Assembly (NCBI GenBank): GCA_017444065.1
Contig: JAFSXJ010000106.1
Location: 1-42,260 of the forward strand
From: Paludibacteraceae bacterium
Lineage (GTDB): Bacteria; Bacteroidota; Bacteroidia; Bacteroidales; Paludibacteraceae
Length of the DNA stretch: 42,260 bases
Reading direction: 5' to 3'
A program made the translations under genes and the position numbers. Of this stretch, positions 16,937 through 26,656 are shown piece after piece. Positions within the stretch are counted from its first letter, which is position 1. The number at the start of each line of letters is the position of its first letter. Below the pieces are notes generated by a model that searched no databases, was not told where the DNA came from, and saw only the letters and a program-made list of their open reading frames with translations.

Positions 16937-17371
16937 ATGTACCGATTGACTGACATAACGCCTTCGCGGCAGGGTTCGCCAGAGCTGGTTCTGGCGGAGC
17001 ATCTGCATGCGGGATTCCCGTCGCCTGCGGCGGATTATACCGAGCGTATAGACATAACCCGTGAGCTCATACGTCATCCGGAAACGACGTTCTACGCGCG
17101 TATCGAAGGTGACAGTATGCGCGATGCGGGAATCTTTAGCGGCGACATCGTGGTTATCGACCGAAGCCTGCAAGCGGCCGACGGCGATTATGTGGCAGCG
17201 TACATCGACGGCGAATTCACCGTCAAAGAGTTTCGCTCCGACCGTGCGCACAACTGCGCGTGGCTCGTTCCGCACAACGACGCCTATCAACCCATCCGTG
17301 TGGATGAACAGAACGCGTTCATCATCTGGGGTGTGATTACCCATGCGATTCACTCAATAATTGACATTTAA
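16937..17371 (+). CDS. umuD: UmuD-like S24 self-cleaving subunit of DNA polymerase V
   Basis: The product is 144 residues from the ATG of MYRLTDITPSRQG; an in-frame TTG 12 codons upstream is less likely. UmuD is activated by RecA-stimulated self-cleavage and then supports translesion synthesis by UmuC. The cleavage region reads AGFPSPAADY (cut expected between Ala25 and Gly26). The catalytic pair is Ser60 in EGDSM and Lys97 in EFTVKEF, the same residue numbers as in Escherichia coli UmuD. There is no N-terminal DNA-binding domain, which separates it from LexA. umuC starts 6 bases after the stop. Confidence 0.93.
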   Translation: MYRLTDITPSRQGSPELVLAEHLHAGFPSPAADYTERIDITRELIRHPETTFYARIEGDSMRDAGIFSGDIVVIDRSLQAADGDYVAAYIDGEFTVKEFRSDRAHNCAWLVPHNDAYQPIRVDEQNAFIIWGVITHAIHSIIDI

Positions 17372-17377
17372 AAAATA

Positions 17378-18652
17378 ATGTTTGCCCTGTGTGACTGCAA
17401 TAACTTCTTCGTCTCCTGCGAGCGTGTGTTCCGTCCCGACCTGCGCAGCCGTCCGGTGGTTGTGCTGTCGGGCAACGACGGCTGTGTGGTGTCTCGCAGC
17501 AACGAGGTGAAGCGTCTGGGCATACCGATGGGCGTACCGTTCTATCAGATCAAGGCCGAGGTGGAGCAATACGGCATCGTGGCTTTCTCCTCCAACTTTG
17601 CCCTGTATGGCGACCTCTCCTCGCGCATCATGCGTATGCTGTCGCGGTACACGCCTGAACTGCAACAGTACTCCATCGACGAGGCGTTCCTTGACCTGTC
17701 GCACATGCCGGATACAGCGTCTATGGTCGCCCTGTGCCGTCGTTTGCGCTCGGCGATTGACCGTGGCATAGGTGTACCCGTCTCGTTCGGTATCGCTCCG
17801 ACTAAGACGCTCTGTAAAGTTGCCACCGATTATGCGAAGCACTTTGCGGGCTACCACGGCGTCTGTGCGATGGAGACCGACGCCCAACGTCGCAAAGCAT
17901 TGGCTGACTATCCGGTAGAGGATGTATGGGGCATCGGCCGCCGCTCGGTTGGCAAGCTCCAGTCCGCCGGCATAACAACGGCTCTTGCTCTGGCGGAGCA
18001 TTCCGAGGCGTTCGTCCGCAACCTGCTTCACCAGCCGGGCGTACTGACGTGGCGCGAGCTCAACGGCGAGCCGTGCATCACGGACACCGACCACCCCGAG
18101 AAGCAGTCCATCATGTGCTCGCGGACGTTCGCGCATCCCGTGACCGACCGCACACAACTCGAGCAGGCGCTTGCGGCGTTCTGCGACAACGTTGCTGCCA
18201 AACTCCGCCGTCAGCACTCCGTATGCCGGCAGATGATAGTTTTTGCCCACACGTCGCGGTTCAATGCCGATGCCCAGCAGCCCATGCGTACCATCCGGCA
18301 GACAGTCACCTTCGCCACCCCGACGGCGAACACGCAGGAGCTGACGTCTGCGCTCCTTCAGGTGGTGCGCAGCCAATGGCAGCCTGACACACCGTACAAA
18401 CGTGCCGGCGTCCTGCTACTTGCCATTGAGCCTGACAACGGTGTGCAGCAGTCACTGTTCGACACGCGCAACCGTGAACGCGACAGCCGTCTGCAGCAGG
18501 TGCTGGACACCATCAACAACCGACACGGCAGACATACAGTAGGCTTCACGCCGAACATGCCGGACGAGACTACCGCAGGACTATACGAAGCAGGCAAAAA
18601 AAGTCCTGCATACACAACGCGTATGCAGGACGTGATTACACTGAAATGTTAA
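17378..18652 (+). CDS. umuC: Y-family DNA polymerase V catalytic subunit
   Basis: The product is 424 residues, the usual UmuC length. It copies past damaged bases together with cleaved UmuD. The catalytic acidic residues are visible: Asp6 in MFALCDCNNFF, and Asp101-Glu102 in YSIDEAFLDLS. The palm and fingers pattern continues with VVVLSGNDGCVVSRS and GIPMG. A helix-hairpin-helix region reads VWGIGRRSVGKLQ, and the little-finger domain follows, with a basic UmuC-type C-terminus. The gene is in an operon with umuD and ends 2 bases from the convergent M16 peptidase gene, with no terminator visible between them. Confidence 0.95.
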   Translation: MFALCDCNNFFVSCERVFRPDLRSRPVVVLSGNDGCVVSRSNEVKRLGIPMGVPFYQIKAEVEQYGIVAFSSNFALYGDLSSRIMRMLSRYTPELQQYSIDEAFLDLSHMPDTASMVALCRRLRSAIDRGIGVPVSFGIAPTKTLCKVATDYAKHFAGYHGVCAMETDAQRRKALADYPVEDVWGIGRRSVGKLQSAGITTALALAEHSEAFVRNLLHQPGVLTWRELNGEPCITDTDHPEKQSIMCSRTFAHPVTDRTQLEQALAAFCDNVAAKLRRQHSVCRQMIVFAHTSRFNADAQQPMRTIRQTVTFATPTANTQELTSALLQVVRSQWQPDTPYKRAGVLLLAIEPDNGVQQSLFDTRNRERDSRLQQVLDTINNRHGRHTVGFTPNMPDETTAGLYEAGKKSPAYTTRMQDVITLKC

Positions 18653-18654
18653 GA

Positions 18655-21459
18655 CTATTCGGGCAGCATAACCACCTCAATGCGGTTGTTGGCATCAACG
18701 ATAGTCTGCAGTGCTTCACGCACTGACTCCTGAGTGATACCCTCAACTGTCTTCACATAGTTCTCCACAATATTCTCTCCATAGCGGTAGTAGCGGTAGA
18801 TAACCGACTTCCACCAGTCGTTGTCACGCAGGTTCTCCTCATAATCCTTGAGCATCGATGCTTTCTCCTTGTTCACATCATTGGCAAGCGGACCGTCGCG
18901 AAGAATGGTCTGAATCTCCTCGTTGATGATCTCCATGATGCGCTCCTGCTTCTCGGGGTCGGTATCGAACTGAATGATCAGGTACTGCTCAGTTGTCGGC
19001 ACTTGCTTCATGCCGCCGCCAACGCCTACACCGTACGAGCCGCCCTCACGTTCGCGGACAGACTCCAGATACCGTGTATCCAACACGCGGCCGGCCATCT
19101 GAAGGTTAAGACGCTTGCTCAGACTGTAAGGCGTGTCATACAAAGCGTACTCAATGCGGTTAGTCGCAGTGCGTGTGGACATCTCGCGACGGAAGTAGAG
19201 CTTGTTGTCGCCATTGGGCTGACGCACATTCCAATCTACAAAATGCTCCTTTTTGCCCTTGGTCTTCAGTCCGCCTATCCATTGCAGAATAAGTTCCTTG
19301 GTCTGAGGGTCGTCGGGGTCGATTTGCCCGACGAAGGTAAACGTGAAGTCTGCCGGGTTGGCAAAACGCTGCTTGTAGTAACCGAGAGCCTTATCCAGGT
19401 TTACCTTTTCCACCATATCTTCGTTCATGATAAGCGTACGCTCGGAATGGTTCGTCGAGAACAGAGATAGCGAGTCACGGAAGATGGCTTTCGGGTTCTT
19501 GGCTTTGTTCTTGAGCTGGTTCTTGAGCATCGCTATGAGCGTCTGGTAAGCCTGCTCGTCACGTCGCGGTGCGGTGAACGTCAGGTAGGTCAGTTGCAGC
19601 ATCGTCTCCAGGTCACGCACGGTGGATGAGCCGCTCACCTCTTCGTCGTAGTCGTCTATACTCGGGTTGACCTGTACCTGCTTGCCTGCGAGTACCTTTT
19701 GCAGGTCGGTGTAACTGAACGTTCCCAAGCCCGACATCTGAACGACCGATGGCGCTATAGCTGCCGACGGTAGGTCTTCCGTGGGAACCATACTCAAGCC
19801 GCCTTGCGAGAATGCATCCATCAGTATCTGGTCGTGCCGGAAATCAGTAGTCTTGAAGATGACGCGTACGCCGTTCGACAGTAGCCACTCGGTTGTGCCC
19901 AGCGCTTCGTTCTTGGTCTGCTTCTTTATCTTGCCTTTCTTGGGTGCTTTCGCTACCAGCGGCCGATCAATCTTCTCGGATACAGGTGCCTCGATAGCCA
20001 GGTCGGGCATGCCGCGCAGCAGTGCTACCGCCTGCTCCTCACTCGGGATGTTCACGCCGGGCTTATCTACTCCGGTTATACAGATGATGATGTTCTCCTC
20101 ACCCATCAGTTGCTTTTGGGCGATATTGTTAATCATCTCTAAGTTGACGAGAGGTAGCATCTGCTGCACAAACTCGTACTCGAACTCTATTCCGGGGATA
20201 GGCTCCTTGTCTTCAAAGTGGCGTATGTACTCGCGTGCGAACGAGATGTTCTGCCGGGTCTGACGGCTGTTGTAGCTCTTCTCGTACTCGGACAGCATGT
20301 TTGCCTTGGCAACCTCAAGCTCGCTCTCGGTAAAGCCGTAGCGGCGCATCTTTTCCAGCTCGAACAGCAACGCTTGGTACGCCTCTGTCTCACGACCCTC
20401 TTTTGCCACGGAGATAGCGGTAAAGGCGTCACGCAGTTTGACCAGTTCGAAGTACCCTGCACCGGCACCTACGAACGGCGCTTCGGGGTTCATCGATGCC
20501 TCCTCGAACCGTGTGTTGAGCATCGCGCTGATGAGGTCGCGGCAGCGGTCAAGCAGGTAAGACATGTTCGTCGATTGCATGTAGATAGGCGTCTGCGGGT
20601 GTTTCCAGTAGAGCTGGATGCGCGTCTGCTGTGCTTCTTTGTCGGTCACGATGGCAACGATGGGCTCCTGATTGTCATCCACGCTGTAGAGAGGACGTTC
20701 GCCGCGGTTGGCACGCTCGGGAACATTAGCCCACAACGCTTTGATCTTGCCCTCGATGGCATCCACGTCGATATCGCCCACGACGATGATTGCCTGGTTG
20801 TCCGGTCCGTACCACTTGTGGTAGTAGTCGCGTAGTGCCTGATAGGCAAAGTTGTTGATGACTGCTGTGTCGCCAATCACGTCACGCTTGGCGTACTGGC
20901 TGCCGGGGAACATCTTCGCACGGCTCTCTTTCCACAGGCGGCGGTTAGCGTTGTTGCCTGTACGCCACTCTTCGCGAATAACGCCACGCTCGGCATCAAT
21001 CTCCTCGCCCAGCAACAGCAGACCGCACGACCAGTCGTGCATAACCAGGAGCGCCGAGTCAATGATACCCTCGCGGATAGTGGGCACGTCTGACAGACGA
21101 TAAACCGTCTCGTCAATCGAGGTGTAGGCGTTGATGTTGCCACCGAAGTTCACGCCGATGGACTCAAAGTAATTGATTATACCCTTGCCCGGAAAATGCT
21201 CCGTTCCGTTGAAAGCCATGTGCTCTAGGAAGTGAGCCAATCCGTTCTGGTTGTCTTCCTCCAATACGGCACCGACGCACTGAGCGATGTGAAACTCGCA
21301 ACGTTGCTTGGGTTCCTCGTTGTGACGGATATAATATGTCAGACCGTTAGGCAGTTGACCGTAACGCACCTCGCCGTCGATAGGCAGAGGTACCGGTTGC
21401 TGGGCTTGAGACATAACGCCTGCTACTACCAGCGAGAGAATAAATAGTACTCGTTTCAT
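18655..21459 (-). CDS. M16 family zinc metallopeptidase (insulinase/PqqL-like)
   Basis: The product is 934 residues, the length of the two-module M16 peptidases of Bacteroidota. It has a Sec signal peptide (MKRVLFILSLVVAGVMSQAQ), so it works in the periplasm. The inverted zinc motif is H76-FL-E79-H80 in GLAHFLEHMAFNGTEHFPG, and the downstream Glu ligand probably lies in DAERGVIREEW. The second half (from about residue 500) is the inactive partner module. Such enzymes degrade peptides or trim small proteins; the substrate is unknown. It starts 24 bases after the ftsH stop and has no promoter of its own that I can see, so it is the last gene of the gpmI-rsfS-ftsH run. Confidence 0.93.
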   Translation of the reverse strand: MKRVLFILSLVVAGVMSQAQQPVPLPIDGEVRYGQLPNGLTYYIRHNEEPKQRCEFHIAQCVGAVLEEDNQNGLAHFLEHMAFNGTEHFPGKGIINYFESIGVNFGGNINAYTSIDETVYRLSDVPTIREGIIDSALLVMHDWSCGLLLLGEEIDAERGVIREEWRTGNNANRRLWKESRAKMFPGSQYAKRDVIGDTAVINNFAYQALRDYYHKWYGPDNQAIIVVGDIDVDAIEGKIKALWANVPERANRGERPLYSVDDNQEPIVAIVTDKEAQQTRIQLYWKHPQTPIYMQSTNMSYLLDRCRDLISAMLNTRFEEASMNPEAPFVGAGAGYFELVKLRDAFTAISVAKEGRETEAYQALLFELEKMRRYGFTESELEVAKANMLSEYEKSYNSRQTRQNISFAREYIRHFEDKEPIPGIEFEYEFVQQMLPLVNLEMINNIAQKQLMGEENIIICITGVDKPGVNIPSEEQAVALLRGMPDLAIEAPVSEKIDRPLVAKAPKKGKIKKQTKNEALGTTEWLLSNGVRVIFKTTDFRHDQILMDAFSQGGLSMVPTEDLPSAAIAPSVVQMSGLGTFSYTDLQKVLAGKQVQVNPSIDDYDEEVSGSSTVRDLETMLQLTYLTFTAPRRDEQAYQTLIAMLKNQLKNKAKNPKAIFRDSLSLFSTNHSERTLIMNEDMVEKVNLDKALGYYKQRFANPADFTFTFVGQIDPDDPQTKELILQWIGGLKTKGKKEHFVDWNVRQPNGDNKLYFRREMSTRTATNRIEYALYDTPYSLSKRLNLQMAGRVLDTRYLESVREREGGSYGVGVGGGMKQVPTTEQYLIIQFDTDPEKQERIMEIINEEIQTILRDGPLANDVNKEKASMLKDYEENLRDNDWWKSVIYRYYRYGENIVENYVKTVEGITQESVREALQTIVDANNRIEVVMLPE

Positions 21460-21483
21460 ATAATTTGACTTAAGTTGATTTGC

Positions 21484-23469
21484 TTATGCTTGCTTGGCTT
21501 CTGCGTTGGCAGTGATGATTTCGTCACCGCGGCTTTTCCATTGACGCGGACCGAGTATGCGCTCGACGTCTTCGTGGGTGATAACCTCTCGCTCTACGAG
21601 CATCTCAGCGAGTTGGTGATGCTGCTCGGCATGCTCGGTAAGGATTTTCTTCGCGCGTTTCATCTGCTCAGCGATGATGGCCTCGGTCTCCTTGTCAATA
21701 GTTTTGGCGGTCTCTTCGGAATACGGTTTGGTGAATCCGTACTCATAGCGCCCTGTTGAATCGTAGAACGAAACGTCCTTCAGCTTGTCGCTCATGCCAT
21801 AGTACGCCACCATGGCGTATGCCTGCTTGGTGGCACGCTCCAGGTCGTTGAGTGCGCCTGTCGAGGTGTGGTCGAGGAACAACTGCTCGGCTGCACGACC
21901 GCCCAACAGTGAGCAGAGTTCGTCCAGAATATGCTCCTTGGTGGTCAGTTGCCGTTCTTCCGGCAAGTACCACGCTGCCCCGAGTGCTACACCGCGTGGG
22001 ACGATGGTGACTTTCACGAGCGGGTTGGCGTACTGCAGCAGCCACGAAATCGTAGCGTGCCCCGCTTCGTGGTAGGCAACTGAGCGTTTCTCTTCCGCGG
22101 TCATGATCTTCGTCTTACGCTCCAGACCGCCGATAATACGGTCAACAGCATCCATGAAGTCCTGCTTGTCAACCTCCTTCTTGTCGTGCCGCGCAGCTAT
22201 CAGAGCAGCCTCGTTGCATACGTTGGCTATATCCGCACCCGAGAAACCGGGCGTCTGCTTGGCAAGAAAATTGACATCCACATTCTTGGATAGTTTGATG
22301 TTCCTCAGGTGAACACCGAATATCTCCTTACGCTCCTGCAGGTCAGGCAGTTCGACGTGTATCTGACGGTCAAATCGTCCGGCACGAAGCAAGGCGCTAT
22401 CCAATACATCTGCGCGGTTGGTCGCGGCAAGGATAATGACGCCGCTGTTCGTTCCGAAACCGTCCATCTCGGTCAGCAACTGGTTGAGCGTCGATTCGCG
22501 TTCGTCGTTGCCGCCGGTGAGTACGTTCTTGCCACGGGCACGACCGACCGCATCAATCTCGTCGATGAAGATGATACACGGAGCTTTCTCCTTCGCCTGA
22601 CGGAAAAGGTCGCGCACACGGCTGGCACCTACGCCCACGAACATCTCTACGAAATCCGAACCGGACATCGATAGGAACGGAACATCCGCTTCTCCGGCAA
22701 CAGCTTTGGCGAGAAGCGTTTTGCCTGTACCCGGAGGACCGACGAGCAGCGCACCCTTGGGAATCTTGCCGCCCAGAGCGGTGTATTTGTCAGGGTTCTT
22801 GAGGAACGACACTATCTCCTCGACCTCCTGCTTGGCGCCCTCCAGCCCGGCTACATCCTTGAAGGTAACCTTCTGCTGTTTGTCTTTGTCAAAGACTTGC
22901 GCTTGCGCCTTGCCTACGCCAAAGATGCCGCCTATGCCTCCTGCGCTGCCTATACCGCGGCTCATCCAGATGAAAAACAGAATAAGCAGTGCGAACGGCA
23001 GTATGTTGACGAGGATAAGATACCAGTAGTCCTTCGACTTCTCGAAGGTCACATCCACCGCTGCCAACCCGTTCTGCTTGCGTTCGGCGTTGACGGTATC
23101 CATATACTTGGCAACCTCCTCGTTGGAAGGCACCTGCGTGCGAATCAGTCCTTTCGCCGCTTCGCCGGCATCCTGACTGCCGAACACGATTGCATAATGC
23201 ATCGGTCGGATGGTTGCCTTGGCTGAGTTGTCGTCATAGATGACAACTTTCTCTACCATATTATTCTCTACATACGCGGTGAACTTGGTGTAACTCAATT
23301 CTTTCTTGGCGCGCGATGAGTCTTTGCCGTCGAATAACCAGCCGGCAATCAGGAAAACGGCAACGACGTAGAGCAGGGTTGTTATTATCCTGCCCCATTT
23401 GCTCGGGCCTTTTGGGGTTTGATTATCCTGATTAGGCTGCATAACTTTTCTTTGTTTGTTTGCGCTCAT
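21484..23469 (-). CDS. ftsH: ATP-dependent zinc metalloprotease FtsH
   Basis: The product is 661 residues. FtsH is a hexameric inner-membrane protease that removes misassembled membrane proteins and regulatory proteins. Transmembrane helices lie at about residues 27-46 and 150-168, with a small periplasmic domain between. The AAA+ domain has Walker A GPPGTGKT (244-251), Walker [11 protein letters not shown] (about 298-307) and the second region of homology [20 protein letters not shown]. The protease active site is HEAGH (467-471). The start sits 1 base after the rsfS stop; an internal ATG nine codons later is an alternative. Confidence 0.97.
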   Translation of the reverse strand: MSANKQRKVMQPNQDNQTPKGPSKWGRIITTLLYVVAVFLIAGWLFDGKDSSRAKKELSYTKFTAYVENNMVEKVVIYDDNSAKATIRPMHYAIVFGSQDAGEAAKGLIRTQVPSNEEVAKYMDTVNAERKQNGLAAVDVTFEKSKDYWYLILVNILPFALLILFFIWMSRGIGSAGGIGGIFGVGKAQAQVFDKDKQQKVTFKDVAGLEGAKQEVEEIVSFLKNPDKYTALGGKIPKGALLVGPPGTGKTLLAKAVAGEADVPFLSMSGSDFVEMFVGVGASRVRDLFRQAKEKAPCIIFIDEIDAVGRARGKNVLTGGNDERESTLNQLLTEMDGFGTNSGVIILAATNRADVLDSALLRAGRFDRQIHVELPDLQERKEIFGVHLRNIKLSKNVDVNFLAKQTPGFSGADIANVCNEAALIAARHDKKEVDKQDFMDAVDRIIGGLERKTKIMTAEEKRSVAYHEAGHATISWLLQYANPLVKVTIVPRGVALGAAWYLPEERQLTTKEHILDELCSLLGGRAAEQLFLDHTSTGALNDLERATKQAYAMVAYYGMSDKLKDVSFYDSTGRYEYGFTKPYSEETAKTIDKETEAIIAEQMKRAKKILTEHAEQHHQLAEMLVEREVITHEDVERILGPRQWKSRGDEIITANAEAKQA

Positions 23470-23470
23470 G

Positions 23471-23839
23471 TTAACTGTCTATTTCTGTAATCTTGCCGTC
23501 TGCCCAGAGATGCTCCAGGTCATAGTATGCGCGCGGTTCACGCTGCATAATGTGTACAAACACCGTGCCGTAATCCAGTGCAATCCACTCGGCATTATCT
23601 TCGCCGACATGTGACAAAGGATGAACGTGCGTAACGGTGCGCACGTGGTCATCGACCTCGGCGGCAATAGCAGCCACCTGCGTGTTGCTGTTGCCCTGGG
23701 CGATGATCATGTACTCGACAGGTGCCTCTTTGATTTTGCGGAGGTCAATCTGTACGATGCGTTCGCCCTTGCGGTTACGGATCCCTTCGATTATCTCTTC
23801 GAGTAACTTTTTAGTTGAAACTTCTTTCTTTGTAGCCAT
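23471..23839 (-). CDS. rsfS: Ribosome silencing factor RsfS
   Basis: The product is 122 residues, the usual length. RsfS binds ribosomal protein L14 on the 50S subunit and prevents joining with the 30S subunit when nutrients are short. Family signatures are present: IVQIDLRKI, the AQGNSNTQVAAIAAEV segment, WIALDYGTVFVHIMQREPRAYYDLEHLWADGK. The gene is directly followed by ftsH, a common pairing in Bacteroidota. The 47 bases before it hold a 9-bp hairpin but no recognisable promoter, so it is probably read through from gpmI. Confidence 0.96.
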   Translation of the reverse strand: MATKKEVSTKKLLEEIIEGIRNRKGERIVQIDLRKIKEAPVEYMIIAQGNSNTQVAAIAAEVDDHVRTVTHVHPLSHVGEDNAEWIALDYGTVFVHIMQREPRAYYDLEHLWADGKITEIDS

Positions 23840-23886
23840 GTTTTGTATACGTGTTTATTTATCAGCCAAACTTGGCTGATGCGATA

Positions 23887-25413
23887 TTATCCAATCAGAC
23901 AATGCCCTGTCATTTCAGCGGGCTGCTCTATCCCCAGAATGTGGCAGATGGACGGTGCTACGTCGGCGAGTATGCCGTTCTCGAGCTTCGCGTCCTTGTG
24001 GTTGTTGCTCACATATACGAACGGCACGGGGTTCAGCGAGTGTGCCGTGTTGGGCGTGCCGTCGGGATTGATGGCGTTGTCGCAGTTGCCGTGGTCGGCG
24101 ATGATGATGATCTCGTAGTCGTTCCTGAGGGCGGCGTCCACGGTCTCGTTCACGCAGATGTCAATGGCGGTGATAGCCTGCTGGATGGAGTTATATACGC
24201 CGGTGTGGCCGACCATGTCGCCGTTGGCGTAGTTGAGGATGATGCAGTCGTACTTCTGCGAGTTGAGCGCATCGCGCAGGGCGATGGTCACCTCGGGCGC
24301 GGACATCATCGGCTGTAGGTCGTAGGTAGCCACCTTCGGGCTGGGGATGAGTATGCGGTCCTCGTTCTCGAACTCGGCTTCGCGGCCGCCCGAAAAGAAG
24401 AACGTCACATGCGCGAACTTCTCCGTCTCGGCTATACGCAGCTGGCGCAGCCCGGCTTTGGAGACGATCTCGCCCAGCGTGTTCGTCACGTTCTCCTTGG
24501 GGAAGAGCACGTGCAAGCCCTGGAACGAGCTGTCGTACGGCGTCATGCAGTAGTACTGCAGGTTCGGGATGGTCTGCATGCCGTTGGCGGGCATGTCGTA
24601 CTGCGTCAGAGCGATGGTGATCTCCTTGGCGCGGTCGTTGCGGTAGTTGAAGAAGATGACTACGTCACCCTCGCTGATTGTTGCCAGTGGCTTGCCGTTG
24701 CGCACGTGTACGATCGGTTTGATGAACTCGTCCGTCACATCGGCATCGTAGCTTGCCTGCATGGCTTCGTGCATCGACTCGAACTCTGCACCCTTGCCGC
24801 TCACCAGCAGGTCGTAGGCCTGTTTCACACGCTCCCAGCGCTTGTCGCGGTCCATGGCGTAGAATCGTCCGCAGATGCTGGCAATCTCGCCGCAGGACTT
24901 GGCTTGGTGAGCCTCCAGAGCGTCAATGAAACCGATACCCGAACGCGGGTCGGTGTCACGACCGTCCATGAAGCAGTGAACGAAGGTGTGACCTTGCAGA
25001 CCGTACTCCTTGGCTATGTCGCAGAGGTAGAACAGGTGGTCGAGCGAACTGTGTACACCACCGTCACTGGTCAGGCCCATGATGTGCAGGTTCACTCCGT
25101 GCTCCCTTGCATACCCGAAGGCGGACTGTATCTCGGGGTTCTTGAGGATCGAGCCGTCCTTGCATGCGCGATTGATCTTCACGAGGTCCTGATAGACCAC
25201 GCGCCCTGCGCCGATGTTCAGGTGTCCCACCTCGGAATTGCCCATCTGTCCGTCAGGGAGACCCACGTTCTCACCGCTCGCCTGGAGCTGCGAGTTCGGG
25301 TACGTCTGCAGCAGCTTGTCCCAATGCGGGGTGGATGTACAGGAGATGGCGTCGGCTTTGTCTTTGTGTCCGATTCCCCAGCCGTCGAGAATCATCAGTA
25401 ATGCTTTACTCAT
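23887..25413 (-). CDS. gpmI: 2,3-bisphosphoglycerate-independent phosphoglycerate mutase
   Basis: The product is 508 residues. It interconverts 3- and 2-phosphoglycerate in glycolysis and gluconeogenesis with two manganese ions. The alkaline-phosphatase-like metal site begins in MILDGWGIG, and the phosphorylated Ser is in [18 protein letters not shown]. Further ligands lie in [23 protein letters not shown] and [12 protein letters not shown]. It is promoter-proximal and may be read through into rsfS, ftsH and the M16 gene. Together with pckA at 28 kb it shows a complete lower glycolytic/gluconeogenic capacity. Confidence 0.97.
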   Translation of the reverse strand: MSKALLMILDGWGIGHKDKADAISCTSTPHWDKLLQTYPNSQLQASGENVGLPDGQMGNSEVGHLNIGAGRVVYQDLVKINRACKDGSILKNPEIQSAFGYAREHGVNLHIMGLTSDGGVHSSLDHLFYLCDIAKEYGLQGHTFVHCFMDGRDTDPRSGIGFIDALEAHQAKSCGEIASICGRFYAMDRDKRWERVKQAYDLLVSGKGAEFESMHEAMQASYDADVTDEFIKPIVHVRNGKPLATISEGDVVIFFNYRNDRAKEITIALTQYDMPANGMQTIPNLQYYCMTPYDSSFQGLHVLFPKENVTNTLGEIVSKAGLRQLRIAETEKFAHVTFFFSGGREAEFENEDRILIPSPKVATYDLQPMMSAPEVTIALRDALNSQKYDCIILNYANGDMVGHTGVYNSIQQAITAIDICVNETVDAALRNDYEIIIIADHGNCDNAINPDGTPNTAHSLNPVPFVYVSNNHKDAKLENGILADVAPSICHILGIEQPAEMTGHCLIG

Positions 25414-25508
25414 ATTGTTTGGTTATTTTATCATTTTCACGAGTCATTTCGCACACAACACATGGCGATTGGAATGCTCCAAACGCAAGCGCACGTATAA
25501 ATCCGCTA

Positions 25509-25540
25509 CAAAATTACAAAAAAAATGTGATATATGCAAA
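25509..25540 (-). promoter_or_regulatory. Bacteroidota promoter of gpmI
   Basis: On the minus strand TTTG (25540-25537), 20 bases, TAATTTTG (25516-25509). Transcription would start near 25502 and give a 5' leader of about 90 bases. Confidence 0.8.
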
Positions 25541-25636
25541 TTTTTGTTCATTTTTTCGAGCAAAACGGAATGTGAGTCTGATTTTTTAGCAGCGGAAGTA
25601 CATCTTGGTATGCCTGAGTTATCATTTCGGGTACAG

Positions 25637-25663
25637 AAAAAGCAGAGCGTTTTCAGCTCTGCT
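25637..25663 (-). terminator. Intrinsic terminator of tRNA-Pro
   Basis: On the minus strand AGCAGAGC, loop TGAAAAC, GCTCTGCT, then a run of T. The 8-bp stem is perfect and lies 14 bases past the mature tRNA end. Confidence 0.88.
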
Positions 25664-25676
25664 TCCTACCATATTG

Positions 25677-25750
25677 TCGGGATGACAAGATTCGAACTTG
25701 CGACCTCCGGTCCCCCAGACCGTTGCGCTACCGGACTGCGCCACATCCCG
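25677..25750 (-). tRNA. tRNA-Pro (anticodon GGG)
   Basis: A 74-base cloverleaf on the minus strand. The acceptor stem is CGGGATG/CATCCCG. The D-arm contains GGCGCAGTCCGGTAGCGC, the anticodon loop is CTGGGGG (anticodon GGG), and the T-arm contains GTTCGAATC. CCA is not encoded. The outermost anticodon-stem pair is an A-G mismatch. It is a single gene with its own promoter and terminator. Confidence 0.95.
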
Positions 25751-25755
25751 TCGCA

Positions 25756-25867
25756 TTTTCGTTGTCAACCGATAAAACAGACTTGGCTGATTTTTATCGG
25801 AGAGGAGGAAGTGCGAGGCGGTATATTTCGCGTGCGAAATCTGTAGCCGAGCCACTTCCGACGAAAA
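25756..25867 (-). ncRNA. Structured leader RNA upstream of tRNA-Pro (possible three-way junction)
   Basis: Between the promoter and the tRNA the transcript carries about 110 bases that fold well. TTTTCGT (25867-25861) pairs with ACGAAAA (25762-25756) as a closing stem. Inside it are two hairpins. One is GGAAGTG/CACTTCC (25859-25853 with 25813-25807), capped by ATTTCGC/GCGAAAT (25840-25825). The other is a 9-bp hairpin CCGATAAAA/TTTTATCGG (25800-25769). It may be a processed 5' leader or a separate small RNA. I do not recognise an Rfam family. Confidence 0.4.
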
Positions 25868-25874
25868 GCGGGTG

Positions 25875-25906
25875 CAAAGGTAGTACAATTTTTTTATATA
25901 TCCAAA
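25875..25906 (-). promoter_or_regulatory. Bacteroidota promoter of the leader RNA and tRNA-Pro
   Basis: On the minus strand TTTG (25906-25903), 20 bases, TACCTTTG (25882-25875). The predicted start near 25868 coincides with the first base of the structured leader. Confidence 0.85.
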
Positions 25907-25974
25907 TTTTTTTCTCAAAAAAATGCTGTTCGTGGCACAATAGTTGTATTTTGACATGTCAAGATAAAACGACA

Positions 25975-26565
25975 ATGCTGCGAAGGCTACATTATATATT
26001 ATTTTGCGCCTGTGCTATGCTCTTGTGCACGCCTTGCGCACGCGCGGATACACCTGTTGTGCCACAGATTGCGGATGAGGGCGAGAATGACACGCTTTAC
26101 TACGCCATGCTGCACGAGGTGTACTGTTACGCGCCGCTAAAGTTCAAGAACAAACAGCAGGAGCGCTTCTATTGGCGGACAGTTCGTGACGTCAAAAAGA
26201 CACTCCCCTATGCCAAGCGTATAAGCAAGGCTATCGAAGAGGCGGAGGACACTCTGGCGGTGATGACTCCGAAAGAGAAACGCAAATGGTGGAAAAAGCG
26301 CGAGAAAGAACTATTCAAGGAGTATGAGAAAGATTTCCGCGGCATGACTGCCTCGCAAGGACGTATGCTGATGCTATTGCTCGACCGAGAAAGTGACCGC
26401 ACATCGTACGAACTCATCAAAACCTTCAAGAGCAAGTTCGCGGCAGACTTCTGGCAGTTTGTAGCCAAACTCTTCAAGAACGACCTGAAAGAGGAGTACG
26501 ACGCCAAAGACAAGGACCGTATTATCGAACGAATCATCACACTGGTTGAGGCGGAGCAACTATAA
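25975..26565 (+). CDS. DUF4294 domain-containing secreted protein
   Basis: The product is 196 residues from the ATG of MLRRLHYILFCACAMLLCTPCARA, which gives a Sec signal peptide; the frame is open further upstream but that part crosses the tRNA gene. The remainder matches the Bacteroidota-specific DUF4294 family: FKNKQQERFYWRTVRDVKKTLPYAKRI, then a charged helix-rich half with WWKKREKELFKEYEKDFRGMTASQGRMLMLLLDRE. The function is unknown. It is transcribed away from the tRNA; I cannot see a consensus promoter, only an imperfect TATTTTG at about 25947-25953. Confidence 0.88.
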   Translation: MLRRLHYILFCACAMLLCTPCARADTPVVPQIADEGENDTLYYAMLHEVYCYAPLKFKNKQQERFYWRTVRDVKKTLPYAKRISKAIEEAEDTLAVMTPKEKRKWWKKREKELFKEYEKDFRGMTASQGRMLMLLLDRESDRTSYELIKTFKSKFAADFWQFVAKLFKNDLKEEYDAKDKDRIIERIITLVEAEQL

Positions 26566-26606
26566 ACAGGAGACACCTGAACAAGTTTTAACATAGTACC
26601 TTATAC

Positions 26607-26639
26607 AAAAAATAGGAACGACGTGAGTCGCTCCTATTT
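26607..26639 (-). terminator. Terminator between the DUF4294 gene and rpsO (mainly for rpsO)
   Basis: AAATAGGA and TCCTATTT (26610-26617, 26632-26639) with inner CGAC/GTCG and loop GTGA form a long hairpin with one internal mismatch. The six A bases at 26607-26612 become a U-tract for the minus strand, so it mainly serves rpsO and could also stop the plus-strand gene. Confidence 0.85.
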
Positions 26640-26656
26640 CGTTTGGCAGGTAAGAC

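Noticed and set aside
16937-17371. LexA repressor
   Set aside because: It has the S24 peptidase part only, with no N-terminal DNA-binding domain, and is directly followed by umuC.
23861-23880. Hairpin ATCAGCCAA/TTGGCTGAT as a terminator after gpmI
   Set aside because: The stem is perfect but the loop is only two bases and no U-tract follows on either strand.
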